Source of the DNA: Methylobacterium sp. E-065
Lineage (GTDB): Bacteria > Pseudomonadota > Alphaproteobacteria > Rhizobiales > Beijerinckiaceae
Assembly (NCBI RefSeq): GCF_022829605.1
Contig: NZ_JAKSYD010000114.1
Location: 248,001 to 312,000, forward strand
Direction of reading: 5' to 3'
DNA: 64,000 nt
This document shows, in pieces, positions 37,833 to 48,190 of this stretch (the stretch's first letter is position 1; the number at the start of each line of letters is the position of its first letter). The notes below the pieces were generated by a model that was not told the origin of the DNA, did not search any database, and saw nothing but the letters and a program-made list of their open reading frames with translations. The position numbers and the translations under genes are program-made.

Positions 37833-39281
37833 ATGTCCTCCCCCACTCAAAGACCGTTCTGGATCGTCCCGCTGACGGTCGCCACCGCCCTGTTCATGGA
37901 GAACACCGATTCGACGGTGATCGCCACGGCGCTGCCCAGTATCGCGGCGAGCCTGAACGAGGATCCGATCGCCCTGAAGCTTGCCCTGACGTCCTATCTG
38001 GTCAGCCTCGCGATCTTCATCCCGGTGAGCGGCTGGATGGCCGACCGCTACGGCGCACGCACCGTTTTCCGCGCGGCCCTGGTCGTGTTCATGGCGGGCT
38101 CCCTCGCCTGTGCGGCTGCCAACGGGCTGGCGTGGTTCGTCGCCGCGCGGTTCCTGCAGGGCATGGGCGGCGCCATGATGGTGCCGGTCGGGCGGCTGGT
38201 CGTGCTGCGCAGCGTGCCGAAATCGCAGCTCGTCACGGCACTGGCCTACCTGACGTTCCCCGCCCTCGTGGGCCCCGTGCTCGGGCCGCCCGTCGGAGGG
38301 CTGATCACCACGTGGTTCGACTGGCGTTGGATCTTCTTCATCAACCTGCCGATCGGCTGCGCCGGCATCGTGCTGGCCACTCTCTACTTCGAGGATGTCC
38401 GCGAGGCGGAGCGGCCCCCTCTCGACATCCTGGGCTTCCTGCTGCTCGGCTCGGGGCTCGCCGCGCTGATGCTCGGCCTCGCCTCGATGGGTCGTCACCT
38501 GCTGCCCGCCACGGTCTCGTGGGGCTGCCTCGCGGGCGGTGCGATCCTGCTGCCGCTCTACTGGGCCCATGCGCGGCGGGTCGCCAACCCGATCGTGCGG
38601 CTCGACCTGATGGAGCGGCCGACCTTCCGGGTCGCCATACTCGGCGGCAGCCTGTTCCGGATCGGCACCGGGGCGATCCCGTTCCTGCTGCCGCTGATGT
38701 TGCAGGTCGGGTTCGGGCTCGACGCCCTGCATTCGGGGCTGATCACCTTCGCGGCGGCCGCCGGCGCGATGTTCGTGAAGACGTTGGCGCCGAAGATCCT
38801 GCGCCGCACGGGTTTTCGGACTTTGATGACGTGGAACGCGCTGGCGGCGGCGGCCTTCCTGGCGGTGAACGCTTTCTACACGGCGCAGACTTCGCACTGG
38901 ATCATGGTGGCGCTGCTGTTCGTCGGCGGCTGCTCACGCTCGATCCAGTTCACCTGCGTCAACGCCATCGCGTATGCCGATCTCGAATCGCGCGAGATGA
39001 GTGCGGCGACGAGTTTTGCGAGTGTCTGCCAGCAGCTCTCCTTGAGCCTCGGCGTGACGCTGGGCGCCCTGGCCCTTGAGGGGACTGCCGGCCTGCATGG
39101 CCGGACCCAGATCGAGGCGGGCGATTTCGGGCCGGCCTTCTTCGCGGTGGCAGTGATTTCGGCGGCGTCCGTCTTGGCCTTCCGCAACCTGTCGCCGGAT
39201 GCCGGTTCCGAAATCTCCGGCCGCCGGATGGTCGCCCAGACGCCGCCGGCCGCGACCGAGATGCAGCCGCGGCACGGTTGA
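37833..39281 (+). CDS. MFS drug efflux transporter, DHA2 (EmrB-like)
   Basis: About 482 residues with 12 to 14 membrane segments. ENTDSTVIATALPSIAASL is the DHA2 motif D1 region, and GWMADRYGARTVFR is motif A. FPALVGPVLGPPVGGLI is motif C. DHA2 proteins export hydrophobic compounds by proton antiport. No EmrA-type membrane-fusion partner or regulator is adjacent. ATG at 37815 and GTG at 37812 are possible earlier starts. Confidence 0.9.
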   Translation: MSSPTQRPFWIVPLTVATALFMENTDSTVIATALPSIAASLNEDPIALKLALTSYLVSLAIFIPVSGWMADRYGARTVFRAALVVFMAGSLACAAANGLAWFVAARFLQGMGGAMMVPVGRLVVLRSVPKSQLVTALAYLTFPALVGPVLGPPVGGLITTWFDWRWIFFINLPIGCAGIVLATLYFEDVREAERPPLDILGFLLLGSGLAALMLGLASMGRHLLPATVSWGCLAGGAILLPLYWAHARRVANPIVRLDLMERPTFRVAILGGSLFRIGTGAIPFLLPLMLQVGFGLDALHSGLITFAAAAGAMFVKTLAPKILRRTGFRTLMTWNALAAAAFLAVNAFYTAQTSHWIMVALLFVGGCSRSIQFTCVNAIAYADLESREMSAATSFASVCQQLSLSLGVTLGALALEGTAGLHGRTQIEAGDFGPAFFAVAVISAASVLAFRNLSPDAGSEISGRRMVAQTPPAATEMQPRHG

Positions 39282-39296
39282 GGCGCGTTCCGGCGA

Positions 39297-39824
39297 TCAG
39301 GCCGCCGCGCGGGCGGGTGTCCGGCCGGCAGAGCGTTTCCCGCCGCTCCGCGCCGCCGAGGCCTTAGGGGCAGCCTTTCCGGCAACGGGCTTTGCTCTGG
39401 GCGCTTCCGCCCCTACGCCGGCACGCCAACCCTGCCAGCTCCAGGCACCGGGGCCTGCAAGGGCATACATGAGGAAACCGCCCGCGAGGCCGAGATCGGC
39501 CAGCAGCAACGTGCGTTCGGCGACCGCCGCCGGGCCGACATAGTGCCAGAAGGCATGGAGCACGAAGGCGGTCAGCGTCGCGAAGATGGCCAGCGCCAGC
39601 CCGGTGAGCCGGGGTAGCACGCCGAGGATCAGGGCCAGCGGCCCGAAGACCTGCACCACCACCGCGCCCGTCGCGACGGCGTTGGGGAACGGCACCCCGC
39701 CGCCCGCGAGCGTCAACGCGAAGCCCGAGACGTTGAGCGCCCGCGCGATCCCGGTGGGCAGGAGCGCGGCGGCGAGCAGCAGCCGCGCGGCGAGAAGCGT
39801 TCCGTTCTGGGCGCGGTCGAGCAT
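39297..39824 (-). CDS. DoxX-family membrane protein
   Basis: 175 residues from the ATG at 39824. Four membrane segments (LLAARLLLAAALLPTGI, VFGPLALILGVLPRLTGLALAIF and others) form the DoxX fold, followed by a basic Ala/Lys/Arg/Pro tail of about 45 residues (AAPKASAARSGGKRSAGRTP), an unusual histone-like extension. DoxX proteins are linked to quinone or sulfur redox reactions. It follows the Bcr/CflA gene on the same strand. Confidence 0.8.
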   Translation of the reverse strand: MLDRAQNGTLLAARLLLAAALLPTGIARALNVSGFALTLAGGGVPFPNAVATGAVVVQVFGPLALILGVLPRLTGLALAIFATLTAFVLHAFWHYVGPAAVAERTLLLADLGLAGGFLMYALAGPGAWSWQGWRAGVGAEAPRAKPVAGKAAPKASAARSGGKRSAGRTPARAAA

Positions 39825-39895
39825 CGGGTATCCGGTCGGTTGGGAGACCTCGGAAGCTTGGCCCGCGCCGCTGAAGACCCGGTTAAGCCCGACGC

Positions 39896-41167
39896 TCAGC
39901 CGGACACGCCGCCCCGGAACAAACGACCGCGCTCGGTCCAGATGACGACGAGGAGCGCCAAGCCGCCCAGCGCGGCATAGCTGATCCCCACCGGCAGCAC
40001 CGTCCCGTCGAACGCCTGGCCGATCAGGAAGCCACACAGGGCGCCGAGGATGGTCGTGTAGAAGCCCAGGAACGAGGAGGCCGTGCCGGCGATCGCGCCG
40101 AGCGGCTCCAGCGCCAGGGCATTGAAGTTCGGCATCGCGAAGCTGATCAGGAACTGATTGAGCGCCAGGATCGCCAGGAACAGACCCAGCGGCGGGTGTC
40201 CGTCATAGGCGAGCCCGACGCCGACCTGCATCAGGCCGACCAGCGTGAAGGCGATCACGCCGGCATGCGACAGGGTCCGCATCCCGAGCCGCCGCACGGC
40301 CCGGGCGTTGATCAGCGTCGCCGTCCCCATCGCCCCCGCCACCAGCCCGAAGGCCAGGGGGAAGAGCGGGCCGAGATGGTACAGGCCGGTGTCGAAGACC
40401 TGCTGGGCCGAGCCGACATAACCCATGATGCAGCCGGTCAGCAGTCCGAGCGCGGTGGTGTAGCCGATCGCAACCCGGGACCTCAGCGTCAGGCGTATCG
40501 CCGCCCAGGTCGCGGCCGGCGAGAGCGGGCGCCGGTATTCCGGATGGAGAGTCTCCGGCATGCGCCAGGAGAACCAGACGGTCAGCCAGAAGGCCAGGAC
40601 CAGCATCGACACGAAGACGTAGACCCAGGATCCGAGCGCCAGCATCATGCCGCCGATCGCCGGCGCGATCATCGGCACGATAAGGAATACCATCATGGTG
40701 AACGACATCACGCTCGCCATCTCGCGGCCGGCGAAGCGGTCGCGCACGATCGCCACCGACAGCACCCGGCCGCCGGCCGCGCCGATCCCCTGGATGATCC
40801 GAGCCGCGAGCAGCCATTCGAAGCTCGGCGCAACCATGGCGAGGCCGCAGCCGATCACGTAGACGGCGAGGCTCGCCAGCAGCACCGGCCGGCGCCCGAT
40901 CGTATCCGAGACCGGCCCGTACACGATCTGCGCGAAGCCGAATCCGATCATGTAGACGTAGACGAGCAGCTGCAGCCGGTTCGGGTCCGCGACCGCGAAG
41001 CGCGCCTCGATCGCCGGGAAGGCCGGCAGCAGGTTGTCGATCGAGATCGCCGTCACCGCCATCATCAGGGCGATGATGGCGACGAACTCGGCGAAGCCCG
41101 GACCGGACCAGGCGCGCGACGGGCGTACTTCCTGGGCTGGCGGCACGGGCCGGACTGCGATGGTCAA
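39896..41167 (-). CDS. MFS multidrug efflux transporter, Bcr/CflA type
   Basis: 423 residues with 12 membrane segments. Motif A is GPVSDTIGRRPVLL. DNLLPAFPAI and RIIQGIGAAGGRVLS fit Bcr/CflA exporters. It reads from a TTG at 41167 with GAGG upstream; a GTG at 41146 is also possible. The DoxX gene follows. Confidence 0.9.
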   Translation of the reverse strand: MTIAVRPVPPAQEVRPSRAWSGPGFAEFVAIIALMMAVTAISIDNLLPAFPAIEARFAVADPNRLQLLVYVYMIGFGFAQIVYGPVSDTIGRRPVLLASLAVYVIGCGLAMVAPSFEWLLAARIIQGIGAAGGRVLSVAIVRDRFAGREMASVMSFTMMVFLIVPMIAPAIGGMMLALGSWVYVFVSMLVLAFWLTVWFSWRMPETLHPEYRRPLSPAATWAAIRLTLRSRVAIGYTTALGLLTGCIMGYVGSAQQVFDTGLYHLGPLFPLAFGLVAGAMGTATLINARAVRRLGMRTLSHAGVIAFTLVGLMQVGVGLAYDGHPPLGLFLAILALNQFLISFAMPNFNALALEPLGAIAGTASSFLGFYTTILGALCGFLIGQAFDGTVLPVGISYAALGGLALLVVIWTERGRLFRGGVSG

Positions 41168-41253
41168 GGCGGGCCTCGGTCTGCGCGGGAACGGTTCGTT
41201 CAGGGCGCCCCCATCGCGGCACGCTTATGACAACCGCGCCCGTCCGGCGCAGT

Positions 41254-42540
41254 TCAGGCCGGCAGCGGGCGCAGGGCCGGCTCCTGCGGCCTGCGTCCTA
41301 CGAAGGTCGCCATCAGCGCCGCCACGAGGCAGAGCAGACCGGCCGAGACGAAGGCGCCGAAATAGGTGCCGGTATCGGTCCGGACCATGCCAGCGAGCCA
41401 CGCCGCTGAAGCCGCGCCGATCTGGTGCGCGGCGGCGATCCAGCCGAACATCAGCGCGGCGTTCTCTTCACCGAAGGATTTGCCGGCAAGCTGAACGGTC
41501 GGCGGCACCGTGGCGATCCAGTCGAGCCCGTAGAACACCGCGAACAGCGAAAGGCCGTAGAAGCTGAGATCGAACGAATAGGGCAGGAAGATCAGCGAGA
41601 GGCCGCGCAACCCGTAATACCACACCAGCAGCTTGCGGGAGTCGAATCGGTCGGTAAGCCAGCCCGAGGCTGTGGTGCCGACGAGGTCGCAGATACCCAT
41701 CAGCGCCAGCAGGCCCGCGGCTGTCACCTCGGCGATGCCGTGGTCGATGCAGGCGGGGATCAGGTGGGTGCCGACCAGACCATTGGTCGAGGCGCCGCAA
41801 ATGAAAAAGGTGCCGGCGAGCAACCAGAAATCCTTCGAGCGCAGGCCGATCCGCAGGCCACGCAGCGCCCGCACAGCCGGATTCTCGGTCAGCACGGGTG
41901 TCGGCGTCACGACGGTCTCGCCATAGCGGGGCAGGCCGAGATCGGCCGGCCGGTCGCGCAGGAAGAAGGCCGCAAGCGGGATCAGCGCCAGCGTCACCGC
42001 AGCGACCACCAGGGAGACCGAGCGCCAGCCCTGCCCCACCGCGAGGGAGGCGAGCACCGGCAGGAAGACCAGCTGCCCCGTGGCGCTGCTTGCCGTGAGC
42101 ATTCCGATCACCAGCCCGCGCCGCTTGGCGAACCAGCGTCCGGCGACCGTTGCGCCGAGCACGTTGGCGACCATGCCGGAGCCTGAGCCGACCACGATGC
42201 CCCAGAGCAGAACCATCTGCCATGGCGCGGTCATCAAGCTCGTGGCCGCGGTACCGATCGCCAGGATCAGCAGTGCCGTACAGACGGAGCGTCGCAGGCC
42301 GAACCGCTCGATGATGGCCACCGCGAACGGGCCGATCATGCCGTACAGGAAGATGTTGAGCGCGATCCCGACCCCGATCGTCGCCGCGGTCCAGCCGAAC
42401 TCACGCTCCCAGGGCACGATCAGCACGCTCGGCGTGGCGCGCACGCCGGCACCGATGAGCAGGACCAGGAAGGTCACCGCGGCGACGACCCAGGCATAGT
42501 GCAGACGTGGCGCAGAACTCTTCGCGGTAGGGGCTGACAT
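41254..42540 (-). CDS. MFS transporter (OFA/monocarboxylate-like)
   Basis: About 428 residues, 12 membrane segments. The start HYAWVVAAVTFLVLLIGAGVRATPSVLIVPWEREFGW matches the uptake-type MFS proteins of the OFA or MCT-like group. FGLRRSV and a second-half FDSRKLL are motif A variants. It begins just after marR (ATG at 42540), so it is probably controlled by that regulator. The substrate is unknown. Confidence 0.85.
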   Translation of the reverse strand: MSAPTAKSSAPRLHYAWVVAAVTFLVLLIGAGVRATPSVLIVPWEREFGWTAATIGVGIALNIFLYGMIGPFAVAIIERFGLRRSVCTALLILAIGTAATSLMTAPWQMVLLWGIVVGSGSGMVANVLGATVAGRWFAKRRGLVIGMLTASSATGQLVFLPVLASLAVGQGWRSVSLVVAAVTLALIPLAAFFLRDRPADLGLPRYGETVVTPTPVLTENPAVRALRGLRIGLRSKDFWLLAGTFFICGASTNGLVGTHLIPACIDHGIAEVTAAGLLALMGICDLVGTTASGWLTDRFDSRKLLVWYYGLRGLSLIFLPYSFDLSFYGLSLFAVFYGLDWIATVPPTVQLAGKSFGEENAALMFGWIAAAHQIGAASAAWLAGMVRTDTGTYFGAFVSAGLLCLVAALMATFVGRRPQEPALRPLPA

Positions 42541-42570
42541 GGGCGGGCTCCGGGGGCGAAAACGGGTCAA

Positions 42571-42990
42571 TCAGGAAGCGGAGGCCAGCGCCTCAGCCAG
42601 GGCGGCGACGGCCCCGGGCTCGACCCGGGCGTTGATGCGGGCCTGCGCGGCGCGCCAATGAGGAATCGCCGCCGTGATGGCTCCTTCACCCGCCTCGGTG
42701 AGAGCGACCACGCGCTCGCGGCCATCCGCTTCGCCGGCCGCGATTCGCACGAGGCCGCGCCGTTCCAGCGGATCGAGGTTGCGGCCCATCGTGGTCCGTT
42801 CGAGTGCGGCTTCTGCAGCGAGTCGTGTCACCGAAGTCGGGCCCAGGCGCTGTAGGAGGCGCAGGATCGCGAACTGTGTCACCCGCAGCCCGACGGGCTT
42901 CAGCGCGCTGTCGTACGCCGTCGTGACGGCGCGGGTCGCACGCCGCAGGGCGGAGCAGGTGCAGGGCTCGAGCGGAGCAGCCTCGGTCAT
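42571..42990 (-). CDS. MarR-family transcriptional regulator
   Basis: 139 residues from the ATG at 42990. Winged-helix features are VTQFAILRLLQRLGPTSVTRLAAEAALERTTMGRNLDPLERRGLV. A Cys-x-Cys pair near the N-terminus (EPCTCSALR) is notable and could make it redox-sensitive. It leads the downstream MFS gene, and a palindrome sits at its own start, which suggests autorepression of the pair. Confidence 0.9.
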   Translation of the reverse strand: MTEAAPLEPCTCSALRRATRAVTTAYDSALKPVGLRVTQFAILRLLQRLGPTSVTRLAAEAALERTTMGRNLDPLERRGLVRIAAGEADGRERVVALTEAGEGAITAAIPHWRAAQARINARVEPGAVAALAEALASAS

Positions 42991-42993
42991 AAT

Positions 42994-43009
42994 ACGTGCA
43001 TATACACGT
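42994..43009. promoter_or_regulatory. Putative MarR operator
   Basis: ACGTGCATATACACGT, a 16-bp palindrome with one mismatched pair, lies 4 to 19 nt before the marR ATG. On the reverse strand a TTGAGC and a TATATG 15 nt apart may be a promoter, so the operator would cover its -10. No Shine-Dalgarno sequence is visible. Confidence 0.55.
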
Positions 43010-43238
43010 TTTTGCTCAGGCTCAAGCCAACCCTGACGGTTCGGGCCGATCGACACCCGGTGCCCCCAAACCTGTGCCGCCTGTCATCGACACGGCGGGT
43101 CACCCTGCTATCGCTAGGGTGCGCCGCTTGGGACGTCGGTCCTCCTGGTGAGCGCATCAGATCCACGGCCGTGTGCCGCTCCCGCGTCCAACGCGATCGG
43201 GGGGCCTGGGGCCGGCGACCCGGTTCTGGAGAAGCGCG

Positions 43239-46200
43239 ATGACACTCGAAACCGCGACGGCCCTGTCCTCCTCGGAGCAGAAATCCGCACGCACGGGGTT
43301 GATCGAGGCGGCCGCCGAGATCGTCGGGCAGCAGGGCGGGCCCGGTGGCTTCGTGCGCGACCTGTTCGGCCGCGTGACGCCGGAGGATCTGGCGCCCTAT
43401 CCGGCCGATGCGCTGGCTGACCTCGCCGCCACGGCCCGGGCGTTTCTGGCCGGTCCCCGTCGGTCGGGCGACCCGGCCCGGATACGCCTGAGCGACGTCG
43501 AGCTCGTGCGGGACGGGAGACGGCGCGAGGCGACCATCCTCGAAGTCGTCAACGACAACCGCCCGTTCCTGCTCGATTCGACTCTGGCCGAACTCGCTGA
43601 GTACGGCCTGTCGCCCGATCTCGTCGCGCACCCGATCCTGGGGGTCGAGCGCGATGCCGGGGGCGCCCTCATCCGCGTGGTCGGCGAGACCACCGCGGAT
43701 GCCCATGGCAGCCTCGCGCGCGAGAGCTTCATCCACATCCATCTCGACCGGATCGAGGCCGAGGCCGGCGCACGGCTTCAGGAGTCCCTGGCGGCGGTCT
43801 ACCGCGACGTGGCGCTGGCGAGCGACGACCACGACGCCATGCTGGCCCGCCTCACCGACCTCGCCGGGCAGCTCGGCCGTTCGCCCTCACCGATGCCCGA
43901 GCACGAGACCGAGGAGGCGCGCGCCTTCCTGGCATGGCTGATCGACGGCCAGTTCCTGCTGCTCGGGATGCAGCAGCACGGGATCGACGGCGAGGCCCAT
44001 CCCCTCGTGCCAGGGTCGAGCCTTGGCGTGTTGCGCGATCCCGGCGCCACCCCGCTGCGCCGGGGCCGGACTCCGGTCGACTACACCCCGGAGATCCTGG
44101 CTTTCCTGGAAGAGCCGCAGCCGCTCATTATCACCAAGGCGAGCGTGAAGTCCCGCGTCCACCGCTCGGCCTATCTCGACTATGTCGGGGTCAAGCTGTT
44201 CTCGGGTGCGGGCAAGCTCTCCGGCGAGGTGCGGATCGTCGGCCTGTTCACCGCCACCGCCTACACAAGCCCCGCCCGAGAGGTGCCGGTCCTGCGCCGG
44301 AAGGTCGAAGCCGTCGTGGCGCGGGCCGGGCTCGACCCGACCAGCCATGCCGGCCGTAGCCTGCTGGCGGTGCTGGAGAGCTATCCGCGCGACGAGCTGT
44401 TCCAGATCGATATCGAGCGGCTCTATCGCTTCACCCTGGCCATCGCCAACCTCGCCGACCGGCCGCGAATCCGCTTGTTGTCGCGGCCGGATCGCTTCGG
44501 CCGCTTCGTGTCGCTCCTCGTCTACGTCCCGAAAGACCGTTACGATTCCACGGTGCGCGCGCGGATCGGCGCCTACCTCGCCGAGGCCTATGGCGGACGG
44601 CTCAGCGCCGCTTACCCGGATTTCCCCGAAGGACCCCTCGCCCGCACCCACTACATCGTCGGCCTGCCCGATCAGGGTGCGCCCGAAATCGACCCGGCGA
44701 GCCTCGAAGCCGGCATCGGCACACTGGTCCGGACCTGGGGCGACGCCCTGCGGGCCGCCCTCGCAGACCGCCAGGGCGGCGACCGCGCGCGCCTGCTCGC
44801 CGCGCGGTACGCGGAGGCGTTCTCGGCAGCCTATCGGGACAATTTCCAGCCGGATGTCGCCGTCGACGATATCGCGATCCTGGAGAGCCTGGGCGAGGCC
44901 CAGCCGCGGGCGGTGCATCTGGGCCGGCGCGGCTCGGACGCGGACGCACAGGTGCGCCTGAAAGTTTTTTCGCGCGGCACCGCGATCGCGCTGTCCGACC
45001 GGGTGCCGGTGCTGGAGAATCTCGGCTTCCGCGTCATCAACGAGCGCACCTACCGGGTCGTGCCGGCAGGCGCCGGCGAAGCGGATCGGGTCTGGCTGCA
45101 CGACATGCTGCTCGAACGCGCCAGCGGTGCGCCGGTCGCGCTGGCCGATCTCGAACAGCCCCTCGAAGCAGCGCTGCTCGCCATCGCGGACGGGGCGGCC
45201 GAATCCGACGGCTACAACCGCCTCATCCTGGAAGCCGGCCTGGACTGGCGGGAGGCGGCGCTGCTGCGCGCATTCGGGCGCTACCTGCGCCAGCTGCGCA
45301 TCCGTTACGGCCAGGATTACCTAGCCGGCACACTGAGCCGGCATCCCGGCATCGCCCGGGCGATCGTGAACCTGTTGCGTGTCCGGTTCGACCCCGCCAC
45401 CGATGGCGACCGGACGGCCCGGACCGCGGAGGTCCGCGCCGGCATCGAGGATGCGCTTGCCGACGTCACCAGCCTCGACGACGACCGGATCCTGCGCCGC
45501 TTCGTCAACCTCGTCGAGGCGGCGTTGCGGACCAACTTCTTCCAAACCGGCGCGGAGGGTAAGCCGCGGGAGACGATCAGCTTCAAGTTCGCCTGCGCGA
45601 AGGTAGCGGCGATGCCGCTGCCCCGGCCGTTGTTCGAGATCTTCGTCTATTCCCCCCGGGTCGAGGGCGTGCACCTGCGCTTCGGCTATGTGGCGCGCGG
45701 CGGCCTGCGCTGGTCCGACCGGCCGGAGGATTTCCGCACCGAGATTCTGGGCCTCGTGAAGGCCCAGCAGGTGAAGAACGCCGTGATCGTGCCGGTCGGC
45801 GCCAAGGGCGGCTTCTTTCCGAAGCGCCTGCCGCCGCCCACGGACCGCGCCGCCTGGATGCAGGAGGGCACCGAGAGCTACCGGATCTTCATCCGCACGC
45901 TGCTGGAACTCACCGACAACATCGTCGACAACGCGATCGTGCCCCCGCCCGACACGGTCCGGCACGACCCGGACGACGCCTATCTCGTTGTCGCCGCCGA
46001 CAAGGGCACCGCGACCTTTTCGGACATCGCCAACGCCCTCTCGCTGGAGAAGGGCCACTGGCTGGGCGACGCCTTCGCGTCCGGCGGCAGCCAGGGCTAC
46101 GACCACAAGGGCATGGGCATCACGGCCCGGGGCGCCTGGGAGGCGGTGCGCCGCCATTTCCGCGAGATCGATGTGGACGTGCAGGCCGACCCGATCACCG

Positions 46201-48083
46201 TGGTTGGCGTCGGCGACATGTCGGGTGACGTGTTCGGCAACGGCATGCTGCTGTCGCGGAGCCTCCGGCTGATCGCGGCGTTCGACCATCGGGACATCTT
46301 CCTCGATCCGAACCCCGACGCTGCGGCGAGCTTTGCTGAAAGGCAGCGGCTGTTCGACCTCGGCCGCTCCTCGTGGGCGGATTACGACCGAGGTCTGATC
46401 TCACAGGGCGGCGGCGTGTTTCCGCGCAGCCTGAAGACCATTCCGCTTTCCGGAGAGGTCCGGGCCGCCCTGGGCTTCGACCGCCCCGAGGCGACGCCCG
46501 CCGAGCTGATGCAGGCGATCCTGAAGGCGCCAGCCGACCTGCTGTGGTTCGGCGGTATCGGCACCTATGTCCGCGCCACCACCGAGACCGACGAGGATGC
46601 CGGCGACCGGGCCAACGACGCCGTGCGCATCACCGGGCCGGAGTTGCGCGCCAAGGTCGTCGGCGAGGGTGCCAATCTCGGCCTGACCCAGCGCGGGCGC
46701 ATCGAGGCGGGCCGGGCAGGCGTCCGGCTCAACACCGACGCGATCGACAATTCCGCCGGCGTGAACACCTCGGATGTCGAGGTGAACATCAAGATCGCCC
46801 TGATGACGCCCGAGCGCGACGGGCGGTTGAGCTACGAGGCCCGCAACACCCTGCTGGCCACGATGACCGAGGAGGTCGGCCACCTCGTCCTGCGCAACAA
46901 CGCGTTGCAGACTCTGGCGCTCTCGCTGGCCCAGCGCGGCGGCCTCGGCGAGACGGGCTTCGCCATGCGGACCATGCAGGCGCTGGAGGCGGAGAGGCGC
47001 CTCGATCGGGCGGTGGAATATCTGCCCGACGACGCGGCGCTGACCGAGCGCCTGCGCCGGAACGAAGGACTGACCCGGCCGGAATACGCGGTGCTGCTCG
47101 CCTACGCCAAGCTGTCGCTGCACGACGCGATTCTCGACAGCGCCGTGCCGAACGACCCGTATTTCGAGCGGGAATTGCAGCGCTACTTCCCGAAAGCCCT
47201 GCGCGAGCAGTTTCCGGACGCCGTGAAGGGGCACCGGCTGCGTCGCGAGATCATCTCCACGGCGCTCGCCAACATCATCGTCAACCGAGGCGGCCCATCC
47301 CTGGTGACCCGCCTCGTCGACGGTACCGGCGCCGACGCCGCCACCATCGCCAAGGCCTATGCGGTGACGCGGGATGCGTTCGGCCTGATGGAGTTGAACC
47401 TCGCCATCGATGGTGTGGCGGGCCGGATCTCCGGCCAGGGCCAGCTTGGTCTCTACGCCGAGGTGCAGGAGCTGCTGATGAACCGGATCGTCTGGTTCAT
47501 CCGCAACCTCGATCTCACCGGCGGCCTCGCCCCGGTGGTCGCGCGCTACCGAGACGGCATCGCGGCGGTCGAGGCGGCGCTACCGAAGGCCCTCGACGAG
47601 ACCGCGCGGGCGGCGATCGATGCGCGCGCCACGGAACTCGGCGGCCTTGGCATGGCGCCGGCCCAGGCGCGGCGGCTCGCCTCCCTCACGGCGCTGATCT
47701 CGGCTCCGGACATCGTGCGGGTGGCCGAGACGAGCGGCCGGCCGGTCGAGGAGGTGGCGGCGACGCATTTTGCCCTGGAACATGCCTTCCGCCTCGACGA
47801 CCTCGCCGCGGCGGCGCGCACCGTCCCGGTAGCCGACACGTTCGACCGGGTCGCCCTGGAGCGCGCCGTGGCCGGCATCGCCGCCGCCCATCGCAAGCTG
47901 ACCGCCGAAGTCGTGGCCGACCTGGGCGCAGGACCCAACGCGGTCGAGGCCTGGGCGAAGGCCCGCGGCGCGTCGCTCGCGCGGATCCGCGACGCAGTGG
48001 ACGCGATCCGGACCTCCGGCCTGACGGTCTCCAAGGCGACGGTGGCGGCGAGTCTTCTCGGCGATCTCGTCCGGGCGGATTAA
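43239..48083 (+). CDS. gdhB: NAD-dependent glutamate dehydrogenase, 180 kDa class
   Basis: 1614 residues from the ATG at 43239. It deaminates glutamate to 2-oxoglutarate. The large-subunit class has an N-terminal regulatory half and a C-terminal catalytic half. The catalytic core shows RGGLRWSDRPEDFRTE and QQVKNAVIVPVGAKGGFF, then AASGGSQGYDHKGMGIT-type residues and the NAD-binding VVGVGDMSGDVFGNG. Length fits the family. The in-frame extension to 43173 has no support. Proteins of this class often respond to allosteric amino acids. Confidence 0.95.
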   Translation: MTLETATALSSSEQKSARTGLIEAAAEIVGQQGGPGGFVRDLFGRVTPEDLAPYPADALADLAATARAFLAGPRRSGDPARIRLSDVELVRDGRRREATILEVVNDNRPFLLDSTLAELAEYGLSPDLVAHPILGVERDAGGALIRVVGETTADAHGSLARESFIHIHLDRIEAEAGARLQESLAAVYRDVALASDDHDAMLARLTDLAGQLGRSPSPMPEHETEEARAFLAWLIDGQFLLLGMQQHGIDGEAHPLVPGSSLGVLRDPGATPLRRGRTPVDYTPEILAFLEEPQPLIITKASVKSRVHRSAYLDYVGVKLFSGAGKLSGEVRIVGLFTATAYTSPAREVPVLRRKVEAVVARAGLDPTSHAGRSLLAVLESYPRDELFQIDIERLYRFTLAIANLADRPRIRLLSRPDRFGRFVSLLVYVPKDRYDSTVRARIGAYLAEAYGGRLSAAYPDFPEGPLARTHYIVGLPDQGAPEIDPASLEAGIGTLVRTWGDALRAALADRQGGDRARLLAARYAEAFSAAYRDNFQPDVAVDDIAILESLGEAQPRAVHLGRRGSDADAQVRLKVFSRGTAIALSDRVPVLENLGFRVINERTYRVVPAGAGEADRVWLHDMLLERASGAPVALADLEQPLEAALLAIADGAAESDGYNRLILEAGLDWREAALLRAFGRYLRQLRIRYGQDYLAGTLSRHPGIARAIVNLLRVRFDPATDGDRTARTAEVRAGIEDALADVTSLDDDRILRRFVNLVEAALRTNFFQTGAEGKPRETISFKFACAKVAAMPLPRPLFEIFVYSPRVEGVHLRFGYVARGGLRWSDRPEDFRTEILGLVKAQQVKNAVIVPVGAKGGFFPKRLPPPTDRAAWMQEGTESYRIFIRTLLELTDNIVDNAIVPPPDTVRHDPDDAYLVVAADKGTATFSDIANALSLEKGHWLGDAFASGGSQGYDHKGMGITARGAWEAVRRHFREIDVDVQADPITVVGVGDMSGDVFGNGMLLSRSLRLIAAFDHRDIFLDPNPDAAASFAERQRLFDLGRSSWADYDRGLISQGGGVFPRSLKTIPLSGEVRAALGFDRPEATPAELMQAILKAPADLLWFGGIGTYVRATTETDEDAGDRANDAVRITGPELRAKVVGEGANLGLTQRGRIEAGRAGVRLNTDAIDNSAGVNTSDVEVNIKIALMTPERDGRLSYEARNTLLATMTEEVGHLVLRNNALQTLALSLAQRGGLGETGFAMRTMQALEAERRLDRAVEYLPDDAALTERLRRNEGLTRPEYAVLLAYAKLSLHDAILDSAVPNDPYFERELQRYFPKALREQFPDAVKGHRLRREIISTALANIIVNRGGPSLVTRLVDGTGADAATIAKAYAVTRDAFGLMELNLAIDGVAGRISGQGQLGLYAEVQELLMNRIVWFIRNLDLTGGLAPVVARYRDGIAAVEAALPKALDETARAAIDARATELGGLGMAPAQARRLASLTALISAPDIVRVAETSGRPVEEVAATHFALEHAFRLDDLAAAARTVPVADTFDRVALERAVAGIAAAHRKLTAEVVADLGAGPNAVEAWAKARGASLARIRDAVDAIRTSGLTVSKATVAASLLGDLVRAD

Positions 48084-48190
48084 GCGGCGCAGAGCCCGAA
48101 TGGACGGGAGATTGAAAGTAGGGTCGCCCGTTTGTGAGATGCGCGGGGAGAGGAGACCGTTCGCCGTGCGCGGGCCGCTCCCCCGCGGGC

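Noticed and set aside
46373..48115. 580-residue frame overlapping gdhB on the same strand
   Set aside because: Alternative frame of gdhB, low complexity, no domain.
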